DNA from: Affinundibacterium nitidum
GTDB taxonomy: Bacteria; Pseudomonadota; Gammaproteobacteria; Burkholderiales; Burkholderiaceae_D
Direction of reading: 5' to 3'
NCBI RefSeq assembly: GCF_014284155.1
Contig: NZ_JACOFZ010000005.1
Location: forward strand, 62,001 to 126,000
Length of the DNA stretch: 64,000 nt
Position 1 is the first letter of the stretch; each line of letters starts with the position of its first letter. Below are positions 36,112 through 44,880 of this stretch, one piece after another. The notes beneath the pieces are model-generated. The model saw nothing but the letters and a program-made list of their open reading frames with translations. It was not told the origin of the DNA and ran no database searches. Position numbers and translations under genes: made by a program.

Positions 36112-36582
36112 TTAGTTACCACCCGCGAAGTTGTGCTGTCGCCAGGCTTCGTAAACAACGATTGCAACCGTATTTGATAGATTTAGACTCCGATTGTCTG
36201 GGCGCATTGGTAATCGAATTCTTTGGCTCTCAGGGAAGGATTCTCTGAGTTCTTTCGCCAACCCTCGTGTCTCAGCGCCAAAAACAAAATAGTCGCCCGC
36301 TTCAAATGTGATACTGGCAAAACTCGATGAACCATGCGTGGTCATGGCAAACATGCGAGTCGAAGGCGGGTTTTCGCTGTCGATGAAGGCTTGCCAGTCC
36401 TTATGCACCTTCATTTTCGCGTATTCGTGATAATCGAGACCCGCACGTTTTAATTTGCTGTCTTCCAGCGGAAAACCTAATGGCTCGATCAAGTGCAATT
36501 GCGCTCCAGCGTTTGCACATAAACGAATAATATTGCCGGTATTTGGCGGAATTTCTGGTTCGACTAATACAACATTAAACAC
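36112..36582 (-). CDS. trmL: tRNA (cytidine(34)-2'-O)-methyltransferase
   Basis: 156 residues, SPOUT-fold methyltransferase of tRNA wobble position 34. Family motifs: VEPEIPPNTGNIIRLCANAG near the start, LIEPLGF, FGAETRGLAKELRE, and the C-terminal knot NLSNTVAIVVYEAWRQ. Length equals that of E. coli TrmL. It is followed downstream on plus by nothing related, and lies just after comF on the same strand. Confidence 0.95.
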   Translation of the reverse strand: MFNVVLVEPEIPPNTGNIIRLCANAGAQLHLIEPLGFPLEDSKLKRAGLDYHEYAKMKVHKDWQAFIDSENPPSTRMFAMTTHGSSSFASITFEAGDYFVFGAETRGLAKELRESFPESQRIRLPMRPDNRSLNLSNTVAIVVYEAWRQHNFAGGN

Positions 36583-36629
36583 AAAGGACCTCTTTAGTGG
36601 CGTTTTGCCCGCATCATAGCAAAAGTTTT

Positions 36630-37349
36630 CTAAGGGCGGCGCGGCGTTCGTGCGAAAACAAAATTGGTGACGGTAGTTGCACCTGCGCGTTTAAGTGTTT
36701 TTGCAACTTCGTTTAGTGTGGCGCCTGTGGTCATAACGTCATCGACAACCCCAACATGGCGATCAAGGATTTGATGCTTGAAAGTCATATTGCAAACAAA
36801 GGCACCGCGCGTATTTGCGGAACGTTGTGTTAACGGTATTAAGCTTTGGGCCTGCGTTTCTCTGATACGGGAGAGTAGGCAGGCCTGCTTAGGAATGCCA
36901 AGTTGCTCTGATAGATGCCGTACAACTTCCCAAGATTGATTAAATCCGCGCTCGGTCAGTCTAAGTCTTCCTAACGGTACGGGGGCGATGATTGATGGTA
37001 GCAGCCTATCTTGTTTGGTAATAATCGATTCGCGAATGGTGAATGCCATCAATTGGGCGATCGGCAGTTGCTGTCCAAACTTTAGTCGTTGTACCAATTC
37101 ATCGATAGGTGGGACGTAATCGGTGCCGACGATAGTGAAATCATAAAAAGGTGAAGTTTTGAGGCACTCCCCACATTTTTGATCGTTGTCTGCATCGGTC
37201 AGTTGAATGCCGCATTGATCGCAGCGAGATTTCCTTGCAATGATGAAATCTTCGGCGCATTGAGGGCATACGGCACCTTCAGTACGCTCTGAGCATAATT
37301 GGCAGCGCGAAGGAAGCAAGTAATTCAGAGCGTAAGTAAAGGGGTTCAT
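36630..37349 (-). CDS. comF: ComF family phosphoribosyltransferase-like protein
   Basis: 239 residues. The N-terminus is a zinc-finger-like region with Cys pairs CQLCSERTEGAVCPQC, CDQC and CGEC. The C-terminal PRPP-binding motif is VGVVDDVMTTGATLNEVA near residue 195. Members take part in DNA uptake in competent bacteria, but many (GntX-like) have other or unknown roles. Divergent from bioC with 79 bp between. Confidence 0.9.
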   Translation of the reverse strand: MNPFTYALNYLLPSRCQLCSERTEGAVCPQCAEDFIIARKSRCDQCGIQLTDADNDQKCGECLKTSPFYDFTIVGTDYVPPIDELVQRLKFGQQLPIAQLMAFTIRESIITKQDRLLPSIIAPVPLGRLRLTERGFNQSWEVVRHLSEQLGIPKQACLLSRIRETQAQSLIPLTQRSANTRGAFVCNMTFKHQILDRHVGVVDDVMTTGATLNEVAKTLKRAGATTVTNFVFARTPRRP

Positions 37350-37428
37350 CTTTGATCGGTTACACTTACAAGCTATGCAGTTGTTGAGAATTATTAAAAA
37401 AACTATTTTATATTGAATTTTTCACTTT

Positions 37429-38349
37429 ATGGATAAGATAAGTGCGCCGATTGATCTAGCTGAAGTTCGACGCTTGTTCGCGAATCCACGCAAAATAGAG
37501 TCGAGTGCGTTCTTGCGCAGAGAAATCGCTGAGCGTATGCGTGAAAAACTGGATTTGGTGAGAATTGAGGCTAAAGCTATTGCGGATATTGGTTGTGGCA
37601 TGGGGGAGGAATTACCTTATTTACAGCAACGTTTTCCTGAATCCCGCATAGTTGGTATCGACGGATCGCTTGAGTTGTTGAAGGTGGGTTTGCAAAAGCA
37701 AAAAAGTGCAGGTGTCGGGGTCGCTAATTTTTTGAAGAAAATTCTGCCTACAGAATGGGTTGGAAGTAATCCCTACGACGGAATCTGTAGTGACTTTGCG
37801 AAGTTACCTATCGCGGCAAATAGTCTTGATGTGATTTGGTCAAATCTAGCCTTACATTGGCATCCCATGCCAGATCTTGTGCTGGCCGAATGGCGTCGTG
37901 CACTGAGAGTCGGGGGGCTATGCATGTTCTCTTGTTTTGGTCCGGACACCATGTCAGAACTAAGAAATGCTTTCGCTGAAGTAGACGAGGACCCGCACGT
38001 TCTACCATTTGTTGATATGCATGACTTTGGCGATATGTCGGTTCATGCCGGGCTTGCCACCCCGGTCATGGATATGGAGAAAATCACTATTCGTTATGCC
38101 AAAGTCGAACAATTGTTGTCAGATGTACGCGCTTTAGGGGGAAATCCGCTATTGAATCGGAAAAAAGGCTTGTTTGGGAAATCAGCCTATGCGAAGCTCT
38201 TGGTGTTGCTTGAAAGAAATCGCGCCGCAGATGGTCGTATCCCGTTGACGTTTGAAATTATCTATGGGCACGCTTTCAAACCTCTGGCTACAAAACTTGC
38301 CAGTGGGGAATCAATTATCCGTTTTGAAAAAAACAAGAAAAATGAATAA
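37429..38349 (+). CDS. bioC: Malonyl-ACP O-methyltransferase
   Basis: 306 residues. SAM-dependent methyltransferase that starts biotin synthesis by methylating malonyl-ACP. The SAM motif is IADIGCGMGEELPYLQQRF near residue 50, followed by VGIDGSLELL and the BioC-like segment DVIWSNLALHWHPMPDLVLAEWR. The C-terminal half is longer than in E. coli BioC. An AT-rich TTGAGA-N17-TTTATA box at 37384-37412 would leave only a very short leader and no SD is seen. bioB at the window start is far away, so biotin genes are dispersed here. Another methyltransferase function cannot be fully excluded. Confidence 0.8.
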   Translation: MDKISAPIDLAEVRRLFANPRKIESSAFLRREIAERMREKLDLVRIEAKAIADIGCGMGEELPYLQQRFPESRIVGIDGSLELLKVGLQKQKSAGVGVANFLKKILPTEWVGSNPYDGICSDFAKLPIAANSLDVIWSNLALHWHPMPDLVLAEWRRALRVGGLCMFSCFGPDTMSELRNAFAEVDEDPHVLPFVDMHDFGDMSVHAGLATPVMDMEKITIRYAKVEQLLSDVRALGGNPLLNRKKGLFGKSAYAKLLVLLERNRAADGRIPLTFEIIYGHAFKPLATKLASGESIIRFEKNKKNE

Positions 38350-38452
38350 TCGTAATTTTTTGCCTTTCAAACCGCGTTAAGTTTGTCCCGAATTACTAAC
38401 AAAAAGGCGTGAGTGTCAATATGATTTTACGCAGTTGTCCAGTGATTTCTTC

Positions 38453-38482
38453 TTGATATAGCGCAGCTTTACGCTTTATACT
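38453..38482 (+). promoter_or_regulatory. Predicted sigma-70 promoter of the cytochrome oxidase operon
   Basis: TTGATA at 38453-38458, an 18-nt spacer and TATACT at 38477-38482, about 75 nt before the coxB ATG at 38559. It lies in the 209-bp gap after bioC. Confidence 0.6.
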
Positions 38483-38558
38483 CTTGTAGTTGTGGAAGTT
38501 GTCAGTGTTTTCTATGGGCAATTTCTGGTGAAAATTCTAATAGGTTTTTGGGGAAATC

Positions 38559-39746
38559 ATGAAACATGCATTAAAGTCGAGAATGCTTGGTGCTTCGCTG
38601 ATGCTTGGTGCTTCATTGACGGCAGCAACGCTGCCTGCGATGGCAGCAGTCAAAAATAGTGAAGGCGGCCCTGCTGTACGCCAGCTTAATTTGCAGGCAC
38701 CGGTGACACAAATCGCCGAGCAAATTTACTCCATCCACAATTTGATGTTGTACATCTGCCTAGCGATCTTTATTGCTGTGTTTGGCGTGATGTTCTACTC
38801 CATTTTGAAACATCGTAAATCAGTCGGTCACAAAGCGGCTACTTTTCATGAAAGTACCACTGTTGAGATCTTGTGGACTATCGTTCCATTTTTGATCGTG
38901 ATCGGTATGGCTTTGCCTGCGACTAAAACAGTCGTGGCAATGAAAGATACATCCAACGCTGACATTACGATCAAAGCGACAGGGATGCAATGGAAATGGG
39001 GCTATGATTACCTCAAGGGTGACGGTGAGGGCATCGCGTTCTTGTCTACACTCTCTACTCCACGTACACAAGTTGGCGCTCCAGGTGTTGCTCCAACTGA
39101 AGCTCGTGGCGTGAACTACCTTCTCGAAGTCGACAATGAATTGGTCGTTCCAGTCAATAAGAAGATTCGTATCATCACAACAGCCAATGACGTAATTCAT
39201 GCTTGGACTATCCCAGCATTTGGCGTGAAACAAGATGCGATCCCTGGTTTCGTTCGCGACACATGGTTCAAAGCAGAGAAAATCGGTACTTACCGTGGTA
39301 ACTGCGTTGAGTTGTGCGGTAAAGAACATGCCTTTATGCCTATCGTAGTTAAAGTTGTCTCTGAAGATGACTACAAAGCGTGGGTCGATACCAAGAAAAA
39401 AGAAATGGCAGCGAAAGCCGATGATCCAAGCAAAGTATGGACTGTCGACGAGTTGAAACAACGCGGTGAGAAAGTCTACGCAGCAAATTGCGTTGCTTGC
39501 CACCAAGCCAATGGTAAAGGTGTACCAGGTGCATTCCCAGCACTCGATGGTTCCGCAGTAGTTGGCGGTCCAAAAGCAGCGCAAGTGAATATCTTGTTGA
39601 ACGGTATTCGCGCAATGCCAGCTTGGAAAGCTTCTTTGTCTGATACAGAAATTGCTGCGGTAATTACTTATACCCGTAATAGCTGGTCGAATAAGTCAGC
39701 AGAAAACATCGTCCAGCCAGCCGAAGTTTTGGCTGCGCGTAAGTAA
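38559..39746 (+). CDS. coxB: Cytochrome c oxidase subunit II with fused cytochrome c domain
   Basis: 395 residues. Signal peptide (about 1-30, ending PAMAA), two TM helices (about 60-80 and 105-128), then the periplasmic cupredoxin with the CuA site [13 protein letters not shown] near residue 250. A C-terminal cytochrome c domain carries the heme motif CVACH near residue 310 and an axial Met in IRAMPAW. The domain delivers electrons to the aa3 oxidase, and is a caa3-like arrangement. First gene of the cox operon. The signal region contains an exact direct repeat of MLGAS. Confidence 0.97.
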   Translation: MKHALKSRMLGASLMLGASLTAATLPAMAAVKNSEGGPAVRQLNLQAPVTQIAEQIYSIHNLMLYICLAIFIAVFGVMFYSILKHRKSVGHKAATFHESTTVEILWTIVPFLIVIGMALPATKTVVAMKDTSNADITIKATGMQWKWGYDYLKGDGEGIAFLSTLSTPRTQVGAPGVAPTEARGVNYLLEVDNELVVPVNKKIRIITTANDVIHAWTIPAFGVKQDAIPGFVRDTWFKAEKIGTYRGNCVELCGKEHAFMPIVVKVVSEDDYKAWVDTKKKEMAAKADDPSKVWTVDELKQRGEKVYAANCVACHQANGKGVPGAFPALDGSAVVGGPKAAQVNILLNGIRAMPAWKASLSDTEIAAVITYTRNSWSNKSAENIVQPAEVLAARK

Positions 39747-39763
39747 TTGAACAGGAGATTGAG

Positions 39764-41368
39764 ATGAGTAATACAGTAGCTGATCACGCACACGATCACT
39801 CTCATGGTCATGACGACCACGCGCACGACCATCCGCACGGCTGGCGTCGTTATTTATTCGCCACTAACCACAAAGACATTGGTAACTTGTATTTGTGGTT
39901 TGCATTCACGATGTTGTTGCTCGGTGGCGTGATGGCATTAGGTATTCGTAGCGAATTGTTCCAGCCTGGCCTGCAATTAATGCAACCAGAATTCTTCAAC
40001 CAATTGACCACGATGCATGGCTTGATCATGGTTTTCGGTGCGATTATGCCGGCTTTCGTTGGTTTTGCTAACTGGATGATTCCATTGCAAATCGGTGCCT
40101 CCGACATGGCCTTCGCCCGTATGAACAACTTCTCGTTCTGGTTGATGCCGCCTGCAGCGCTGCTGTTGGCTGGTTCATTCTTCGTTCCTGGTGGCGCAAC
40201 TGCTGCTGGTTGGACTTTGTATGCACCACTGTCAACCCAAATGGGTCCGGGTATGGACATGGCGATTTTCGCGGTTCACATCATGGGTGCATCATCCATC
40301 ATGGGTTCAATCAACATCATTACGACTATCTTGAACATGCGCGCTCCTGGCATGACCTTGATGAAGATGCCAATGTTCTGCTGGACATGGTTGATCACTG
40401 CTTATTTGTTGATCGCTGTTATGCCAGTCTTAGCTGGTGCGATTACGATGACTTTGACAGATCGTCACTTCGGCACATCATTCTTTAATGCTGCTGGCGG
40501 TGGTGATCCAGTGATGTACCAACATATTTTCTGGTTCTTCGGTCATCCAGAGGTATACATCATGATTTTGCCAGCGTTCGGTATCGTTTCTCACATCGTT
40601 CCAGCATTTGCACGTAAGCCATTGTTCGGTTACGAATCCATGGTGTACGCAACATCGTCTATTGCGATCTTGTCTTTCATCGTTTGGGCTCACCACATGT
40701 TCACAACAGGTATGCCAGTTACTGCGCAGCTGTTCTTCATGTACGCAACGATGTTGATTGCGATTCCCACTGGCGTGAAAGTGTTCAACTGGATTGCAAC
40801 AATGTGGAAGGGTTCGATGACTTTCGAAACACCAATGTTGTTCGCAGTTGGTTTCATTTTCGTGTTCACAATGGGTGGTTTCACTGGTTTGATTTTGGCT
40901 GTGACGCCAATCGACATTCAGTTGCAAGACACGTACTATGTTGTGGCTCACTTCCACTATGTATTGGTGGCGGGTTCCTTGTTTGCCTTGTTCGCCGGTT
41001 TCTACTACTGGGGACCAAAATGGACCGGTTTCATGTACAACGAAACACGTGGCAAGATCCATTTCTGGTTATCTCTGATTTTCTTCAACGTGACTTTCTT
41101 CCCAATGCACTTCTTGGGCTTGGCAGGCATGCCACGTCGTTACGCAGATTATCCAGCGCAATTTACTGACTTCAATATGATTGCATCCATTGGTGCTTTC
41201 GGCTTCGGTTTGATGCAAGTGTATTTCATCTTGTTTGTGGTTATTCCATCCATCAAAGGTGGTCAGCCAGCAGAAGCGAAACCTTGGGAAGGCGCAGAAG
41301 GTTTGGAATGGACAGTTCCAAGCCCAGCACCATTCCATACATTCGAAGTTCCACCAGAAGTGAAGTAA
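39764..41368 (+). CDS. coxA: Cytochrome c oxidase subunit I
   Basis: 534 residues, twelve TM helices, catalytic subunit with heme a and the heme a3-CuB centre. His ligands: [10 protein letters not shown] (heme a), [12 protein letters not shown] (CuB and Tyr cross-link), WAHHMFT (CuB) and VAHFHYVL (heme a3 and heme a). The N-terminal His/Asp-rich tail ([19 protein letters not shown]) is unusual in its density and may bind metal. Begins 17 nt after coxB with a GGAG SD. Proton-channel residues cannot be fully judged by eye. Confidence 0.97.
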   Translation: MSNTVADHAHDHSHGHDDHAHDHPHGWRRYLFATNHKDIGNLYLWFAFTMLLLGGVMALGIRSELFQPGLQLMQPEFFNQLTTMHGLIMVFGAIMPAFVGFANWMIPLQIGASDMAFARMNNFSFWLMPPAALLLAGSFFVPGGATAAGWTLYAPLSTQMGPGMDMAIFAVHIMGASSIMGSINIITTILNMRAPGMTLMKMPMFCWTWLITAYLLIAVMPVLAGAITMTLTDRHFGTSFFNAAGGGDPVMYQHIFWFFGHPEVYIMILPAFGIVSHIVPAFARKPLFGYESMVYATSSIAILSFIVWAHHMFTTGMPVTAQLFFMYATMLIAIPTGVKVFNWIATMWKGSMTFETPMLFAVGFIFVFTMGGFTGLILAVTPIDIQLQDTYYVVAHFHYVLVAGSLFALFAGFYYWGPKWTGFMYNETRGKIHFWLSLIFFNVTFFPMHFLGLAGMPRRYADYPAQFTDFNMIASIGAFGFGLMQVYFILFVVIPSIKGGQPAEAKPWEGAEGLEWTVPSPAPFHTFEVPPEVK

Positions 41369-41394
41369 TCCCGGTCGCTTGATCATATTAAAAA

Positions 41395-41419
41395 TCGACC
41401 TCATCTCGTATGAGGTCGA
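41395..41419. promoter_or_regulatory. Strong hairpin between coxA and the small assembly gene
   Basis: TCGACCTCAT at 41395-41404 and ATGAGGTCGA at 41410-41419 form a perfect 10-bp stem with a 5-nt loop. No T-run follows, so it is more likely a processing or stabilising site that lowers expression downstream of coxA than a full terminator. Confidence 0.6.
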
Positions 41420-41434
41420 ATTTAAAGAAATAAA

Positions 41435-41548
41435 ATGAGTAACGAAAAGAAACCAAATAATTTACGCACTGCCTTGATTTTGTTGTCAGTCGTTGTCGTT
41501 TTTTTCGTTGGTGTCATCGTTAAGCAGGCCTTTTTGTTAGGTAAATAA
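41435..41548 (+). CDS. Cytochrome oxidase small assembly protein (37 aa)
   Basis: 37 residues, below the usual gene-calling limit: MSNEKKPNNLRTALILL and then one TM helix (SVVVVFFVGVIV), ending KQAFLLGK. Similar tiny single-helix proteins sit between coxA and cox11 in other Burkholderiales and are called cytochrome oxidase small assembly proteins. It lies between the hairpin at 41395 and cox11, 6 nt before the latter. The SD is weak. Function in oxidase maturation is inferred from position. Confidence 0.75.
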   Translation: MSNEKKPNNLRTALILLSVVVVFFVGVIVKQAFLLGK

Positions 41549-41554
41549 AACAAA

Positions 41555-42136
41555 ATGGCTGATCATGATTCACCGGAAGTAAAGTCGGAGTCGCAGACCC
41601 TTAACTGGGTAATGTTGAAAAAGCTGACAGTGATCGCCGTGGCGATGTTCGGTTTTGGATATGCTTTGATTCCGATTTATAAGCAAATTTGCGAGCTCAC
41701 AGGAGTCAATATTCTGACTCCAAAAGATATCGACCTGAAAGAAATCAAGAACTCCCAGATCGATATGTCTCGTGAGGTGACGATTGAGTTTGATGCCAAT
41801 ACACAGGGACCATGGCGTTTTCGTCCTACTGTATCTAGCATCAAGGTTCACCCAGGCGAAATGGCGCAAGTGGTTTATGAAGTGGTGAATAAGCAATCCT
41901 ATAAAATGGATGCGCAAGCAATACCAAGTTACGCGCCGCAACAAGCGACTGCGTACTTTAAGAAGATGGAGTGTTTCTGTTTCAAACAGCAAACTTTGGA
42001 AGCAAATGAGGCGCGGCAAATGCCGGTGACGTTTTATATTGATCCGGCGCTGCCGAAAGACGTAAAGACAATTACCTTGTCTTACACGTTTTTTGAAGTT
42101 GGTTTGAAGCAGCAAGACGCTAAAGCAGGTTTATAG
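41555..42136 (+). CDS. ctaG: Cytochrome c oxidase assembly protein (CuB insertion)
   Basis: 193 residues. Cox11 family: N-terminal TM helix (KLTVIAVAMFGFGYALIPIY), periplasmic domain with MECFCFKQQTL, whose Cys pair binds copper for delivery to CuB of subunit I, and VTFYIDPALPKDV. The segment YKQICELTGVN is also typical. Also known as cox11. It lies in the cox operon between the small assembly gene and a DUF2970 gene. Confidence 0.96.
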   Translation: MADHDSPEVKSESQTLNWVMLKKLTVIAVAMFGFGYALIPIYKQICELTGVNILTPKDIDLKEIKNSQIDMSREVTIEFDANTQGPWRFRPTVSSIKVHPGEMAQVVYEVVNKQSYKMDAQAIPSYAPQQATAYFKKMECFCFKQQTLEANEARQMPVTFYIDPALPKDVKTITLSYTFFEVGLKQQDAKAGL

Positions 42137-42155
42137 CAGTAGTCTGAAAGTAAGT

Positions 42156-42371
42156 ATGAGTGACCTGAAAGACGCGAGTAAAAGAAAAGGCTCTTTGTTG
42201 GCAACGATGAAGGCTGTGATGTGGTCGTTTTTGGGCATTCGTAAAAAAAGTGATTACGAAAAAGATGTGGCACAGTTAAATCCACTGCATGTCGTGATTG
42301 CAGGCGTGATTGGTGCGGCGATCTTTATTACGGTGTTGATCTTTATCGTAAAAAGTGTCGTTGCGAAGTAA
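42156..42371 (+). CDS. DUF2970 membrane protein
   Basis: 71 residues. TM helix near the C-terminus (LHVVIAGVIGAAIFITVLIFIV), with MKAVMWSFLGIRKKSDYEKD ahead. DUF2970 genes are common in betaproteobacterial cox operons, and the position here, between cox11 and coxC, fits. Its role, probably in oxidase assembly or as a small subunit, is unknown. Confidence 0.85.
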   Translation: MSDLKDASKRKGSLLATMKAVMWSFLGIRKKSDYEKDVAQLNPLHVVIAGVIGAAIFITVLIFIVKSVVAK

Positions 42372-42421
42372 ACAAATTATTTAGATTAAACTCAGTTTAA
42401 AAATTGTATCGGGAGATGGAA

Positions 42422-43282
42422 ATGAGTTCTCACAACGCTACGGCGCCACATTATTTTGTGCCAGGCCCTTCACAGTGGCCAGTCTTAGGCGGCGCGACTT
42501 TGTTAACAACAATGATCGGCGCATCTGCTTGGGTTAATGGTTTGCAATGGGGTGCTTACCTCAATTTTGTAGGTATTTTCTTGACTTTGGTTGTCCTGTA
42601 TAAATGGTTTGGTGATGCGATCGCAGAATCCGAATCTGGCAAATATAGTGCTCGTATCGACGTATCTTTCCGTTGGAGTATGAGCTGGTTTATTTTCTCC
42701 GAAGTGATGTTCTTTGGTGCCTTCTTCGGTGCTTTGTTCTATGCACGTAGTATCTCCATGCCATGGTTGGCAGATCTGGATCACAAAGTTTTGTGGCCTG
42801 ATTTCGCAGGTATTTGGGGTGGTACTGGTCCAGCGGGCGTTGTTGAGTCATTCAAAACAATGGGTCCATTCCCAATTCCAACCATTAACACTGCTTTGTT
42901 GTTGACTTCTGGCGTTACTTTGACGATTGCTCACCATGCTATTCGTGAAGGTCAACGTTCTAAGACAGCATTCTGGTTGTTTGCAACTGTGTTGTTGGGC
43001 GCAATCTTCATGGGTTTCCAAGCCTATGAATATATGCACGCCTACAGTGAATTGAACTTGAAATTAACCTCTGGCATTTATGGTTCTACGTTCTTCATGT
43101 TGACAGGTTTCCACGGTTTCCACGTGACAATGGGCGCCATCATGTTGTCCGTTGTGTTGTATCGTGTCATGAAAGGTCACTTCACACCTGAACACCATTT
43201 CGCGTTCGAAGGCGCTGCTTGGTATTGGCACTTCGTTGACGTCGTTTGGTTGGGCTTGTATGTTGTTGTGTACTGGATGTAA
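42422..43282 (+). CDS. coxC: Cytochrome c oxidase subunit III
   Basis: 286 residues from the ATG at 42422 (GGGAGATGG SD). Seven TM helices. Family motifs: PGPSQWPVLGG, SEVMFFGAFFGALFYARS, LLLTSGVTLTIAHHA, TGFHGFHVTMGAI and WYWHFVDVVWLGLYVVVYWM. Structural subunit of the aa3 oxidase that stabilises subunit I. A strong terminator follows, so this is the likely end of one transcript. Confidence 0.97.
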   Translation: MSSHNATAPHYFVPGPSQWPVLGGATLLTTMIGASAWVNGLQWGAYLNFVGIFLTLVVLYKWFGDAIAESESGKYSARIDVSFRWSMSWFIFSEVMFFGAFFGALFYARSISMPWLADLDHKVLWPDFAGIWGGTGPAGVVESFKTMGPFPIPTINTALLLTSGVTLTIAHHAIREGQRSKTAFWLFATVLLGAIFMGFQAYEYMHAYSELNLKLTSGIYGSTFFMLTGFHGFHVTMGAIMLSVVLYRVMKGHFTPEHHFAFEGAAWYWHFVDVVWLGLYVVVYWM

Positions 43283-43303
43283 TCACACCAACAGACTCAT
43301 ATA

Positions 43304-43329
43304 AAAAAGCCGCACAATGTGCGGCTTTT
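43304..43329. terminator. Bidirectional rho-independent terminator after coxC
   Basis: AAAAAAGCCGCAC and the complementary TGCGGCTTTT form a long stem with a short loop, with A- and T-runs on the two sides. Lies between coxC (plus) and the DUF2909 gene (minus). Confidence 0.9.
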
Positions 43330-43352
43330 ATTCTTTGTGAGGTCTTTAGGAT

Positions 43353-43553
43353 TTATCGAATTCCAGTGGGTTGGACTAGTCCGTAATGATTGGCAATCAG
43401 AATTAATAGGAATAGGCAAACAGAGAAGCCAACACGGAATGCCAAGGCTTTGACCGTGCGGTTGCTACGACCTTTATCTTTCATCATATAGATCAAAGCT
43501 GAACCGAGGCTGAAAAAGATAAGTAAGAAGGCAATGCCGACCAGAATTTTCAT
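43353..43553 (-). CDS. DUF2909 twin-transmembrane protein
   Basis: 66 residues with two TM helices: ILVGIAFLLIFFSLGSALIYMM and VGFSVCLFLLILIANHYGL, joined by a basic loop (KDKGRSNRTVKA). DUF2909 proteins are commonly found beside cox genes in betaproteobacteria. It is divergent from surf1 and convergent with coxC. Function unknown. Confidence 0.85.
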   Translation of the reverse strand: MKILVGIAFLLIFFSLGSALIYMMKDKGRSNRTVKALAFRVGFSVCLFLLILIANHYGLVQPTGIR

Positions 43554-43586
43554 GCTGTGTACCTAGAAGAGAAAAACACTATTGTA

Positions 43587-44297
43587 ATGCCTAAGTTTAA
43601 AATCCCACGCGCTTTACCCTTGATTGCGACGATCTCAGTCTGTGTCGTCGGCATTTTGCTCGGCAATTGGCAAACACGTCGAGCGCAAGAGAAAGAGGAA
43701 ATCGCTCGTCAAATAGAGGTACAGAGCAAAGTACCGGTTCAATTGGCAAATTCGGTTGTGCTAGCCAATGTCAAAGCTTATCAGCGCTTGCGTTTGCGTG
43801 GCACTTTTATACAGCAGTGGCCGCTATATCTTGATAATCGTCCAATGAATGGCAAAGCTGGAATGTATGCATTAATGCCGTTTCAAATTAGTGGTAGTGG
43901 TGAAACTGTTTTGGTTGAACGTGGCTGGTTTCAGCGCGATCTTAAGGAAAGAACTAAAATACCTCCCTTGTCTGCGCCACAAGGTGAAATCGAAATTGAA
44001 GGTGTCGTACGTAGTCATATCGATCGCTCGATGCAGCTCGGAGCGAATGAAATTCTGGTGCCTAACGCTATCGTACAGAATCTGTCAGTCTCAGCCGTGG
44101 CGGAGGTATTGAAAGTAAAAATGCCAGAATGGGTGCTCGAACAAACTTCCGATCAAGGTGCAGGTTTACAAAGAGATTGGCCCGCTCCGTCGAATGGAGC
44201 TGATAAACACCGTGCCTATGCTTTTCAATGGTATGGACTCGCTGCAATGGCAGCCTTATTTTTTGTCGTAACAGGAATTCGTCGTGGAAAAAAATAG
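43587..44297 (+). CDS. SURF1 family cytochrome oxidase assembly protein
   Basis: 236 residues from the ATG at 43587; a GTG at 43557 is an alternative, neither with a clear SD. Two TM helices (PLIATISVCVVGILLGNWQ near the start and LAAMAALFFVVTGI at the end) flank a periplasmic domain. Motifs: GNWQTRRAQEKEE, YQRLRLRGTF, LYLDNRPM, VERGWFQRD and KHRAYAFQWYGLA. SURF1 acts in heme a handling for oxidase assembly. Its last bases overlap the next gene by 14 nt. Confidence 0.94.
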   Translation: MPKFKIPRALPLIATISVCVVGILLGNWQTRRAQEKEEIARQIEVQSKVPVQLANSVVLANVKAYQRLRLRGTFIQQWPLYLDNRPMNGKAGMYALMPFQISGSGETVLVERGWFQRDLKERTKIPPLSAPQGEIEIEGVVRSHIDRSMQLGANEILVPNAIVQNLSVSAVAEVLKVKMPEWVLEQTSDQGAGLQRDWPAPSNGADKHRAYAFQWYGLAAMAALFFVVTGIRRGKK

Positions 44298-44877
44298 TAA
44301 TCAAACTAGTCGCGGTCGCTGGAAATTGTTCATGGTCTTGGCCGTTTGTGCCTCACCAATGATCGCTTCCTACTTCACTTACTACGTGATCAAGCCTGAG
44401 AGTAAGACTAACTATGGAACGATTTTGAATCCGCGCGAGTTCCCTGTGCCGCAACTGAATTCGATGAATTCCGTAGGCAAAAATCAAGAGCTCAGCAGCC
44501 TAAAAGGTAAGTGGTTGATGCTGCAAGTTGATCGTGGCTCTTGTGAAACAGCATGCCAGAAAAAACTGTACGACATGCGCCAGTTACGTACGGCGCAAGG
44601 TAAGGAGATGGAGCGTATTCAACGTGTTTGGTTGATTACCGATGAAGCGACCGTGGAAGAAAAATTGAAACAGGGGATTGCAGGTACGGAAATGCTTAGA
44701 GTCGCACCTGCCGTGCTTGAAAAATGGTTGCCAACCGAGCAGGGCGCAACTATCTATGATCATATCTATCTGATCGATCCATTGGGGAATTTGATGATGC
44801 GCTTCCCTAAAGACGCCGATGCGAATAAGGTTAAAAAGGATTTGTCTAAACTCTTGAAAGCTTCGGCGATTGGTTAA
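44284..44877 (+). CDS. SCO-like cytochrome oxidase-associated thioredoxin-fold protein
   Basis: 197 residues from a GTG (CAGGA SD), overlapping surf1 by 14 nt. One N-terminal TM helix (KLFMVLAVCASPMIASYFTYYV), then a periplasmic thioredoxin-like domain. It keeps a Cx3C pair in RGSCETACQKKL and a downstream DH in TIYDHIYLIDPLGNL, matching the Cys-Cys-His copper ligands of SCO proteins. A classical SCO is also present at 46865, so two SCO-type proteins share the operon. Suggested role: copper or thiol chaperone for the oxidase; this is inference. Confidence 0.8.
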   Translation: MEKNSNQTSRGRWKLFMVLAVCASPMIASYFTYYVIKPESKTNYGTILNPREFPVPQLNSMNSVGKNQELSSLKGKWLMLQVDRGSCETACQKKLYDMRQLRTAQGKEMERIQRVWLITDEATVEEKLKQGIAGTEMLRVAPAVLEKWLPTEQGATIYDHIYLIDPLGNLMMRFPKDADANKVKKDLSKLLKASAIG

Positions 44878-44880
44878 GCC

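Noticed and set aside
41435-41548. An apparent +1 frameshift in the small cytochrome oxidase assembly gene
   Set aside because: It came from misaligning one line by a base; re-checking the position against a neighbouring minus-strand ATG at 41404 shows the 37-codon frame is intact.
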